Part shown: piece by piece, positions 7,039 through 12,469 of the stretch
How positions within the stretch are numbered: the stretch's first letter is position 1
Layout: the number at the start of each line of letters is the position of its first letter
From: Candidatus Bathyarchaeota archaeon
GTDB lineage: Archaea > Thermoproteota > Bathyarchaeia > Bathyarchaeales > Bathyarchaeaceae
Direction: 5' to 3'
NCBI GenBank assembly: GCA_023136395.1
Contig: JAGLRI010000022.1
Coordinates: forward strand, 1-12,469
DNA length: 12,469 nt
The notes under the pieces: model-generated
Seen by the model: the letters and a program-made list of their open reading frames with translations, nothing else
What the model was told of the DNA's origin: nothing
The model's database searches: none
Position numbers and translations under genes: made by a program

Positions 7039-7839
7039 TTAAACCAAGGCATCTTTTAAGCAGTAAGCGCATGAACATTCCCTTTCTTTAGGAATTTTTG
7101 GTATAGCATTTAATATCATTTTTTTGAATTTTTCAACACTTTCACCCATGGTTTTTATGATTTCCCTTGCAGAAACAGGTTTTTCGGCCCATACATCGTA
7201 GTCTGTAACCATTGCTACTGAGACATAACATAATTCTGCTTCTCTGGCCAACATGCATTCAGGGTAAACAGTCATACCAATAATATGCGCATTCCATAAG
7301 CGAAATAGTTTAGATTCAGCGCGAGTTGAAAATCTCGGACCTTCTATACACACGTAAGTTCCTCTCTGTTGAATTTTTAAACCTGTGTGTCGAGTAAAAT
7401 CAATAAAAAACTCCCGTAACTGTGGGCAGAATGGATCCGCTGAAGATATGTGGCAGAGTTGTCCTCCCTCATAAAACGTATCCAGCCTTTTTTTAGTTCT
7501 GTCAATGAATTGATCCGGGATCACAAAATCCCCTCGTTTATACTCTTTTCTTAAACTACCAACAGCCGAAGAAGCAATTATTCTACTAACACCAAGCTGT
7601 TTAAAAGCCCATATGTTAGCCCTATAATTAATCTTATGTGGGGGTATTGAGTGGCCTCTGCCATGGCGAGGGATGAATGCCACTTTGATGCCTTTATAAT
7701 CACCGATTGAAACTAGATCCGATGTTTCCCCAAATGGCGTGTAAACTTTAATTTCCTTCACCTCCTCAAAAATTTCAGGGTCATATACACCTGTTCCCCC
7801 AATAATTCCAATATCTGCAGTGTTCTCTGATGAAATCAA
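7039..7839 (-). CDS. mtnP: S-methyl-5'-thioadenosine phosphorylase (archaeal MTAP)
   Basis: Phosphorolyses methylthioadenosine, a by-product of polyamine synthesis, to a purine base and methylthioribose 1-phosphate. The 266-residue length is normal. Family motifs: GGTGVYD (14-20), PRHGRGH (57-63), NYRANIWAFK (71-80), GPRFSTRAES (167-176), GMTVYPECMLAREAELCY (188-205) and VTDYDVW (211-217). D213 and D215 match the aspartates that read a 6-amino purine, favouring MTA over inosine-type substrates. The C terminus has a CXC motif (C255, C257) plus C260, as in archaeal MTAPII enzymes, where it is linked to disulfide redox and stability. The start is TTG with a GGTAGG ribosome binding site about 9 nt upstream; an ATG 3 nt earlier is in another frame. 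It is divergent from the PfkB kinase and convergent with a purine phosphoribosyltransferase, a coherent salvage neighbourhood. Confidence 0.92.
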   Translation of the reverse strand: MISSENTADIGIIGGTGVYDPEIFEEVKEIKVYTPFGETSDLVSIGDYKGIKVAFIPRHGRGHSIPPHKINYRANIWAFKQLGVSRIIASSAVGSLRKEYKRGDFVIPDQFIDRTKKRLDTFYEGGQLCHISSADPFCPQLREFFIDFTRHTGLKIQQRGTYVCIEGPRFSTRAESKLFRLWNAHIIGMTVYPECMLAREAELCYVSVAMVTDYDVWAEKPVSAREIIKTMGESVEKFKKMILNAIPKIPKERECSCAYCLKDALV

Positions 7840-8186
7840 GCATAGCCCTACCTTGACAATTGTTCAATTATTAAGTGCTTGGCAGAAAATAACATTTTCC
7901 TAGTTTAAGTTTGTGGCATGTGTGTATAATGAGTTACATAGTTAACACAAATAAAAAATGATAGCCTTCTCTTCATCTAAAGATTAAAATTCAGCCATAA
8001 CACAGAAGCGCTCCTATTTCCCTCCCAGAAAAGTTTAAGGTGTAAGCACTAACTGTTTAATTGTTCTCTCACGGCATGTACAGTAAGTCTGCCTGAAGAA
8101 AAAAGATTTAAACGTAAATAGGCAATTTTGACTCGTTTCGCGGAAGAGCTTTGGAGGAACACACAAATGACGAATTGGTGGGCAAA
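7840..8186. other. Divergent intergenic region between MTA phosphorylase and PfkB kinase
   Basis: About 347 nt. It holds the ribosome binding site of the leftward gene (about 7849-7854), no obvious strong TATA box for that gene, a TTTAAA promoter element for the rightward kinase at 8105-8113, and the mini reading frame at 8167. The middle part (7900-8090) is A/T-rich. I see no tRNA, CRISPR, transposon or convincing structured RNA there. Confidence 0.6.
8105..8113 (+). promoter_or_regulatory. Candidate TATA box of the PfkB kinase transcript
   Basis: GATTTAAAC, preceded by an A-run that could serve as BRE. Standard spacing places transcript start near 8136, so the leader would be about 30 nt to the mini reading frame at 8167 and 50 nt to the kinase start. 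Confidence 0.45.
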
Positions 8187-8190
8187 ATGA
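8167..8190 (+). CDS. Candidate seven-codon leader peptide upstream of the PfkB kinase
   Basis: The frame reads M-T-N-W-W-A-K-stop. It has the best ribosome binding site in the leader, GGAGGA at 8153-8158, with 8-nt spacing. Its TGA (8188-8190) overlaps the kinase ATG (8187-8189) as ATGA, the classic arrangement for translational coupling. The frame differs from that of the kinase. Whether the peptide matters or only delivers ribosomes to the kinase start is unknown, and it could be chance in a short leader. Confidence 0.35.
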   Translation: MTNWWAK

Positions 8191-9080
8191 TAGTTACAAT
8201 TGGTTCCATTGCCTTAGACACGACAAGAACGCCTAAAAAAACTGTTAAAGAGGCTCTTGGGGGCTCAGGAACTTTTTTTTCAATTTCGGCTTCCTTCTTC
8301 CATCAAACAGGACTCGTTGGTGTTGTTGGAAATGATTTTCCAAGAAAATACAGGAAAATACTAGACGAAAGAGTAGATCTTACTGGTTTACAAGTCAAGA
8401 AGGGAGAGACGTTTAGATACGATTCCAGTTTCGACTTCAACTTAAACAAGAGAACAACTATTAAAACGGAGTTAAATGTGGCTGAGGGTTTTGAACCGAT
8501 AGTGCCTGAGGAGTATAGAAACGCCGATTACGTATACCTAGGAAACACCGATCCTGACCAACAACTAAAGGTTCTAGATCAGATGTATGAGCCTAAGTTG
8601 GTGGTTTCTGACACAATTGAGCTCTGGATTAAAACGAAACGGGAGAAAGTGATAGAAGTCATATCTCAAATGGACGGTGTACTCCTAAATGATGATGAGA
8701 TTATGTTGCTTTGTGGTTCCTCGAACTTAATTAAGTGTTCCAAGATGGTTTTAGATTGGGGAGCCGAATTCGTAATAGTGAAGATTGGGGAATACGGCGC
8801 CATATTCTCCACTCGTGAAACCATCTTTCCAAGCCCAGCATACCCTTTGGATGAAGTCGTTGACCCAACGGGGGCAGGAGACTCATTTGCAGGCGGTGTT
8901 ATGGGGTATATTGCTCGGAAAGGAGTGATTGATGAGAAAATGTTTAAGAAAGCGGTTGTTTATGGAAATGTGATGGGGTCTTTCGTTGTTGAAGACTTCG
9001 GTGTCAACCGCCTTCTTTCTCTGACGATGAAGGACATAGAGGAAAGATTTCAAAAGTATACAAATTTGGTAAGGTTTTAG
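8187..9080 (+). CDS. PfkB-family carbohydrate kinase (ribokinase-like), substrate unknown
   Basis: ATP-dependent sugar or nucleoside kinase of the ribokinase fold, 297 residues from this ATG. Visible: the N-terminal strand and IGSIALDTTRTP (5-16), a GGSGTFF substrate-site motif at 25-31, GVVGNDF at 45-51, LLNDDE at 166-171 and the anion-hole/catalytic motif DPTGAGDSFAGG at 226-237, with D232 as the expected catalytic base. The overall pattern matches a widespread PfkB subgroup of unassigned substrate. A TTG at 8151 would add 12 residues, but it lies just before the GGAGGA site and outside the family's usual N terminus. The ATG at 8187 has only GGTG at 8177-8180 and overlaps the stop of the mini frame, suggesting coupled translation. 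Its position divergent from MTA phosphorylase suggests, without proving, a role on a ribose or methylthioribose product. Confidence 0.88.
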   Translation: MIVTIGSIALDTTRTPKKTVKEALGGSGTFFSISASFFHQTGLVGVVGNDFPRKYRKILDERVDLTGLQVKKGETFRYDSSFDFNLNKRTTIKTELNVAEGFEPIVPEEYRNADYVYLGNTDPDQQLKVLDQMYEPKLVVSDTIELWIKTKREKVIEVISQMDGVLLNDDEIMLLCGSSNLIKCSKMVLDWGAEFVIVKIGEYGAIFSTRETIFPSPAYPLDEVVDPTGAGDSFAGGVMGYIARKGVIDEKMFKKAVVYGNVMGSFVVEDFGVNRLLSLTMKDIEERFQKYTNLVRF

Positions 9081-9383
9081 ACCCATTTTAGGAGAGAAGA
9101 GAAACGGGGGCGTGACCTCTGTTGGGTCGTGTTCTTCAAATTGATGGAAAAGGCGACTGAGAGGAACAGCTGATCTTGCGTAGCTAGCTAACCGTTGTTT
9201 CAAGAGGTGATAGTATGCTCAGATAAGTTGAGTTCCGATTAATTCGTCCAAAAGATCCTAGAGGATTTTAAAAATTTTTCAAGACATAAACCTTACTTAA
9301 TCTAAAATATGCTCATTTCCTCTATTGTAAAAGTATTATAACTCTTTTTTTGAAATAATATGAATAATAATACACCCAACTTT

Positions 9384-9399
9384 TCCCAAAGTATATAAG
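9384..9399 (+). promoter_or_regulatory. BRE/TATA promoter core of cooC
   Basis: TCCCAAAGTATATAAG places the transcript start near 9420, just before the GGAGGAG ribosome binding site at 9424-9430. It differs from the promoter core at 5764-5779 at only two positions. Confidence 0.65.
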
Positions 9400-9423
9400 C
9401 AGGAAAAATGAAGACAGTGAAAA

Positions 9424-9430
9424 GGAGGAG
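9424..9430 (+). promoter_or_regulatory. Ribosome binding site of cooC
   Basis: GGAGGAG, a strong match to the archaeal anti-Shine-Dalgarno, lies 12 nt before the ATG at 9443. The spacing is on the long side, but no other start codon in frame fits better. Confidence 0.6.
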
Positions 9431-9442
9431 AGAATAGACCAC

Positions 9443-10237
9443 ATGAAAATCGCGGTGGCTGGTAAGGGAGGCGTAGGGAAGACCACACTCGCAGGGACAC
9501 TAGCATGTCTCTTCCATAGGCGGGGACTTAAAGTTTTAGCGGTGGATGCAGATCCAAACGCGAACCTTGCGTACAACTTGGGGCTCACAGTGGAAGAGGC
9601 AGACCGTATCACTCCCCTCTCGGAGAACTGGTCGTTGATCGAAGAGAAGACCGGTAGAAAACAAGATTCCTACGGGGGCATCTTTAGGCTCAATTTCACT
9701 GTGGACGACATCATCACTCGCTACGCTGTAGAGACTCCCTGCGGAGCCAACCTTCTCGTCATGGGGGTGGTCCGGGGAGCCGAAGAGGGATGCATGTGTC
9801 CAGCAAACACCATGATTCGAGCGCTCCTGAGACACATCTTGGTACGAAGGGGAGAAGCTGTTGTGGCTGACATGGAAGCGGGAACGGAGCACCTCGGGAG
9901 GGGAACAGCTAAGCACATAGATGGAATGTTAATAGTGGTGGAACCAAGCGCGAAATCTCTTGAGACAGCTCGGCGAATCCAGAATCTTACCGAACAACTC
10001 GGTGTAGAGAGGATACTACTAGTCGGAAATAAAATAATGAATAAGAAGGATGAGGCAGCGGTCCGAGACTTTGCAGATAAGAATAACATGTCTATCCTTG
10101 GGATGATCCCTTACGACTCGGCTATTCGTGATGCGGATCTTTCAGGAAAAGCTCCGATTCTCGCTACACCATCAGCTCCTGCTGTTAAGGAAATGAAGGC
10201 GATTTGTGACCGCTTGGTGGAAATAATCTCGATTTAA
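9443..10237 (+). CDS. cooC: CooC-like ATPase, carbon monoxide dehydrogenase nickel-insertion accessory protein
   Basis: MinD/SIMIBI-type P-loop ATPase. CooC proteins use a metal-bridged, ATP-dependent dimer to help load nickel into the C-cluster of CO dehydrogenase. The 264-residue protein starts with a deviant Walker A, GKGGVGKTT (7-15, signature K8), followed by DADPN (35-39) and a Walker B-like VVADMEAG (140-147). The CooC signature C117-M-C119, in GCMCPAN, supplies the metal-binding cysteine pair at the dimer interface and separates it from MinD and NifH. VGNKI near 194-198 fits the nucleotide-base contact. It has its own TATA box and ribosome binding site. Its first two thirds are clearly richer in G+C than its neighbours, roughly 52-65% in sampled 60-nt lines against about 40% elsewhere, hinting at transfer. 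No CODH subunit is in view; the facing gene is cooT-like. Confidence 0.92.
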   Translation: MKIAVAGKGGVGKTTLAGTLACLFHRRGLKVLAVDADPNANLAYNLGLTVEEADRITPLSENWSLIEEKTGRKQDSYGGIFRLNFTVDDIITRYAVETPCGANLLVMGVVRGAEEGCMCPANTMIRALLRHILVRRGEAVVADMEAGTEHLGRGTAKHIDGMLIVVEPSAKSLETARRIQNLTEQLGVERILLVGNKIMNKKDEAAVRDFADKNNMSILGMIPYDSAIRDADLSGKAPILATPSAPAVKEMKAICDRLVEIISI

Positions 10238-10328
10238 AGCTTTATGTATTATGTAACCGTGTGTGGAAACCTCTTTGCGTAATTGCAAGAAACTAGAGGA
10301 GATACTTGGAGAAGGGAGGAATCTCACA

Positions 10329-10523
10329 TTATTGTAGCGAGTCTTCAATATGGGACAGAATCAAACACACCGAGTTTATATTAACCTCTACAATTTTACA
10401 ATTTTCGAATTCTTTAGAGTCTCCCAACACATCCTTAACAATTACCTTACTTCCATCCGCTTTCGCGTAAACTGCATCTTTAAACAAGATTTCCCCATCG
10501 ACAAACACGTTCAGCTCACACAT
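10329..10523 (-). CDS. cooT: CooT-like small nickel-binding protein
   Basis: Small cytoplasmic protein of the CooT family, whose characterised members bind Ni(II) through the N-terminal Cys2 and are linked to CO dehydrogenase maturation. From the start chosen here it has 64 residues and opens M-C-E-L-N-V-F, matching the family's MCE signature, followed by the conserved FKDAVYAKADG and VKDVLGDSKEFENCKIVEV blocks. A longer frame exists from an ATG at 10550, but it would bury Cys2 at position 11. The ATG at 10523 has GTGATT 4 nt upstream, and the longer start has its GGAAG site with no spacing. The gene converges with cooC across a 91-nt gap, so the two are neighbours but not co-transcribed. Assignment is by recognition of the sequence pattern. 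Confidence 0.85.
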   Translation of the reverse strand: MCELNVFVDGEILFKDAVYAKADGSKVIVKDVLGDSKEFENCKIVEVNINSVCLILSHIEDSLQ

Positions 10524-10664
10524 TTTAATCACTTTTAATGAATTTTCCATCTTCCTTTATGCGTTATTGTTGCCTGTGCTTCCTAAAAATCTTTACTAAC
10601 TAGCTTTTACACATTCATACGCTTCTTACAGGTGTTTAATTATCTACTCATGGGGTCTTCCTAC

Positions 10665-10677
10665 GCATATAAAACAT
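10665..10677 (-). promoter_or_regulatory. Candidate TATA box for cooT
   Basis: On the minus strand it reads ATGTTTTATATGC. Standard spacing puts the transcript start near 10645, leaving an unusually long leader of about 120 nt before the cooT ATG at 10523. The element is near-symmetric and could also work on the plus strand, where it would face an unsupported 29-codon frame at 10707. Confidence 0.4.
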
Positions 10678-10777
10678 CTATTTTTTTATGCAAAATTTCC
10701 TAATTTATGGGTATTGTTGATTTTGTGGGTACTGAGTGTATCGACTACTCGCGCACCAAGAAAAAAGAGAAAATTTG

Positions 10778-11098
10778 CTATGTCTTAAGAGAATAAAATG
10801 CTTCTTCCATAGCTAAAATTAGGGCTCCATAGGATTCTAGTAAATGGCTTTTATCGTGTTCAACTCTACTTTCGCTTATAAGCGCATCATTAAAAGCTCT
10901 AGCGGCTTCAAGTCGAAACTCCATTAACTCTTCAACTTTACTAGAATCAGAACTTGAAAATTTTTCAAGGTTGTTGTTTAACTCCTTAAATTTTTCTAAG
11001 CAATTCCGCAGTCCCGTCATAAATTTCTCTTCATTCTTTATGAAATCTTGAAATCTTATCTCTAGTTTCTGGATTTCCCTTGATAATTTTTCAAACAT
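10778..11098 (-). CDS. Small coiled-coil protein of unknown function, downstream of aroC
   Basis: I do not recognise this family. From the ATG chosen here it has 106 residues and looks almost wholly helical and charged. Heptad-like stretches at about 1-45 (EKLSREIQKLEIRFQDF and on) and 55-100 are joined by a serine-rich turn (FSSSDSSK), so a helical hairpin or coiled coil is likely. There is one Cys, and no signal peptide or membrane segment. A GTG at 11107 is also in frame, but it has no room for a ribosome binding site, whereas GGTGA (11104-11108, overlapping that GTG) lies 5 nt before the ATG at 11098. The gene begins 27 nt after the aroC stop, so both are probably on one transcript. It lacks the Arg and Lys pattern of AroQ chorismate mutase. 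Confidence 0.7.
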   Translation of the reverse strand: MFEKLSREIQKLEIRFQDFIKNEEKFMTGLRNCLEKFKELNNNLEKFSSSDSSKVEELMEFRLEAARAFNDALISESRVEHDKSHLLESYGALILAMEEAFYSLKT

Positions 11099-11125
11099 AT
11101 TATTCACCCAAAATCCTAAACTCTA

Positions 11126-12238
11126 TCATTTCAATACTTTAGGTATTATTCCTAATCCAAGTGCATGGTCAACAATAACCATCGAAACACATGACTCAAC
11201 TATAGGAACAGCTCGGGGAACGATGCATGGATCGTATCTTCCGGAGAGTTTCATCTCTACTTCCTTCATCTGGTTTAGATCAACAGTTTTTTGTTTTTTA
11301 GTAATTGACGAAGTAGGTTTGAAGGCAGCTCTCACCACAATGGGCATCCCTGTGGAAAGTCCTCCCAATATGCCTCCTGCATTATTAGTTGATGTAACAA
11401 CTTTGTTTCCTTCAATTATGAATTGATCATTATTTTCAGATCCTTTAAGTGAAGCTACGTCAAAGCCAGCTCCAATCTCCACTCCTTTTACAGCAGGAAT
11501 ATTGAATATCATTTTAGCAAGGTCTGCGTCTAAGGTATCGAATATCGGATCTCCTAACCCTGCTGGAACACCAAAAGCTATGCATTCTATTATTCCACCC
11601 AGGCTATTCCCCTCATTCATAACTTTTAACACTTCATCTTCCATGAGACTTGCTATTTCGAGATTAGCACAACGGACTGGATTTTTGTAAACGTTTTGAT
11701 GGATATCTTCATATGTAGCTTTTTTTATGAGCTTTATGGACCCAATTTGAGTGGTGTGAGCCAAAACCTCAACATTAATTCTTTTTAAAAGTTTCTTAGC
11801 GATTGCTCCAGCAATAGTGTGTGCTACAGTGACTCGCCCTGAAAAGCGACCGCCACCACGGAAATCATTGAATTCTCCATATCTTATTCGAGCCGTGTAA
11901 TCTGCATGGCCAAGTCGCGGTCGATCCTTTATTCGTTTGTACGGCCTTGAATCAACATCTATATTTTGCACAAGAATACATATTGGGGCACCCGTTGTGA
12001 AGCCGTTGTATACCCCAGATAGAATCTCAGCTATATCCTTTTCTCGTCTTAACGTACTTATCTTGTTAGCACCGGGCCTTCTTCTATCTAATTCTGGTTG
12101 AATGTCCCTCACTGATAATTGTAAACCAGCTGGACATCCATCAATTATTGCCCCAACACATTTACCGTGGCTTTCCCCAAAACAGGTTAACACGAAGGAT
12201 TTTCCTATGGAATTACCTACCGTAGACTTTGCCCCCAA
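11126..12238 (-). CDS. aroC: chorismate synthase
   Basis: Last step of the shikimate pathway: converts EPSP to chorismate with reduced FMN. The 370-residue length is normal. Signatures: CFGESHG (19-25, catalytic-region H24), DRRRPGANKIST (51-62), RLGHADYT (108-115, H111), FRGGGRFSGRVTVA (126-139), TSTNNAGGILGGLSTG (282-297) and GRYDPCIVPRAVPIVES (333-349, D336). The usual RPGHAD block reads RLGHAD here. The start is TTG with no clear ribosome binding site, and a TATA-like element ends 13 nt upstream, so the message may be leaderless; the family N terminus (GNSIGKSF) begins eight residues in, so a start further downstream is unlikely. The gene leads a probable operon with the coiled-coil gene at 10778-11098. 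No other shikimate gene is visible. Confidence 0.95.
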   Translation of the reverse strand: MGAKSTVGNSIGKSFVLTCFGESHGKCVGAIIDGCPAGLQLSVRDIQPELDRRRPGANKISTLRREKDIAEILSGVYNGFTTGAPICILVQNIDVDSRPYKRIKDRPRLGHADYTARIRYGEFNDFRGGGRFSGRVTVAHTIAGAIAKKLLKRINVEVLAHTTQIGSIKLIKKATYEDIHQNVYKNPVRCANLEIASLMEDEVLKVMNEGNSLGGIIECIAFGVPAGLGDPIFDTLDADLAKMIFNIPAVKGVEIGAGFDVASLKGSENNDQFIIEGNKVVTSTNNAGGILGGLSTGMPIVVRAAFKPTSSITKKQKTVDLNQMKEVEMKLSGRYDPCIVPRAVPIVESCVSMVIVDHALGLGIIPKVLK

Positions 12239-12250
12239 ATAAATGTACGT

Positions 12251-12265
12251 CTTTAATAAAATAGC
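12251..12265 (-). promoter_or_regulatory. Candidate TATA element of aroC
   Basis: On the minus strand it reads GCTATTTTATTAAAG. Standard spacing would put the transcript start close to the TTG at 12238, consistent with little or no leader. The match to a TATA box is moderate. Confidence 0.4.
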
Positions 12266-12459
12266 CCTTTTAACGCTCGTTTATTAGTCTTTATGCCTTT
12301 CTTTTAGAAAAGTTCTCCTCTTCATCCAAGTAAGTATGGTTTAACTTAAAAAGTATAATAGCCGTAATGTGTGCATACATAAACTAGCAGAAAAAAAATA
12401 AGTGGAAATCCTTAATTATTTCACCTATACATATTACAAACGTGTTGGGGTGAAACGCA

Positions 12460-12469
12460 ATGAAGCTTG
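12460..12469 (+). CDS. 5' end of a rightward gene, truncated by window edge
   Basis: ATG at 12460 (M-K-L, then the window ends) is preceded by GGGGTGA at 12447-12453 with 6-nt spacing, a strong archaeal ribosome binding site. The 221-nt spacer to aroC is A/T-rich and would hold its promoter; a TTAATTATTT at about 12412-12421 is one candidate. Product unknown. Confidence 0.55.

Larger units (their letters stand above)
9081..9442. other. Gene-free spacer between PfkB kinase and cooC
   Basis: About 362 nt. Its left part (to about 9215) is G/C-richer than usual for spacers here and carries a consensus-like ribosome binding site GAGGTGAT at 9204-9211 before an ATG (9215) whose frame stops after three codons. 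The right part is A/T-rich, with T runs near 9267-9286 and 9343-9351, and ends in the cooC promoter. A TAGCTAGCTA palindrome is at 9181-9190. I see no tRNA or convincing small RNA. A decayed gene in the left part is possible. Confidence 0.55.

Noticed and set aside
9138..9175. Possible C/D box small RNA (TTGATGG followed by CTGA motifs)
   Set aside because: The C box is imperfect and no C'/D' pair with correct spacing is present.
9536..9916. 126-codon minus-strand frame inside cooC
   Set aside because: Long antisense frames are expected in the G+C-rich part of cooC; no family features or initiation signals.
10350..10538. 62-codon plus-strand frame over cooT
   Set aside because: Antisense to cooT, which is a recognisable family member.
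10707..10796. 29-codon plus-strand frame (M-G-I-V-D-F-V-G...) with a TATA-like element about 35 nt upstream
   Set aside because: No ribosome binding site, very short, and it overlaps the end of the coiled-coil gene on the other strand. The TATA element is better used as a cooT promoter, though a leaderless transcript cannot be excluded.
10778..11098. Chorismate mutase (AroQ) next to aroC
   Set aside because: Size and helical content fit, but the expected Arg/Lys active-site pattern and the usual N-terminal sequence are absent.

Overview
The window comes from an archaeon, most likely a member of the TACK group such as Bathyarchaeota; that placement is an inference from gene types, not a computed result. 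The archaeal signs are an archaeal/eukaryotic-type glycyl-tRNA synthetase, a short homotetramer-type tRNA splicing endonuclease, an archaeal MTA phosphorylase with the C-terminal CXC motif, an archaeal inositol-1-phosphate synthase, TATA-box promoters, GGTGA-type ribosome binding sites and several TTG starts. There is no rRNA, tRNA, transposase or CRISPR array that I can see.

Layout, left to right. Positions 1-22 hold the first codons of a leftward gene cut by the edge. Next come a rightward M24-family Xaa-Pro peptidase, a leftward inositol-1-phosphate synthase with a leaderless-looking promoter, and a rightward glycyl-tRNA synthetase ending in a small hairpin/T-tract terminator. A DUF47/PhoU-like gene and endA follow as a probable two-gene operon. 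Then come a small cysteine-rich protein that I cannot assign and a phosphoribosyltransferase. The phosphoribosyltransferase converges on an MTA phosphorylase, which is divergent from a PfkB-family kinase; these three form a purine/methylthioadenosine salvage neighbourhood. Next is a GC-rich CooC-like ATPase facing a small CooT-like protein, both implicated in nickel handling for carbon monoxide dehydrogenase. On the right, leftward aroC (chorismate synthase) is followed by a small coiled-coil protein. The last 10 bases are the start of another rightward gene.

Most of this is housekeeping. The parts worth a second look are: (1) the cysteine-rich helical protein at 5816-6169, which shares a nearly identical promoter core with cooC; (2) the cooC/cooT pair with no CODH genes in view, the compositional shift of cooC and a possible 120-nt leader before cooT; and (3) a seven-codon reading frame with a strong ribosome binding site and two tandem Trp codons, whose stop overlaps the kinase start codon.

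Several start codons were moved inward from the longest frame on ribosome-binding-site, TATA-spacing or family-alignment grounds (GlyRS, EndA, cysteine-rich protein, phosphoribosyltransferase, PfkB kinase, CooT, coiled-coil protein). Family assignments are by recognition of motifs; no search was run.
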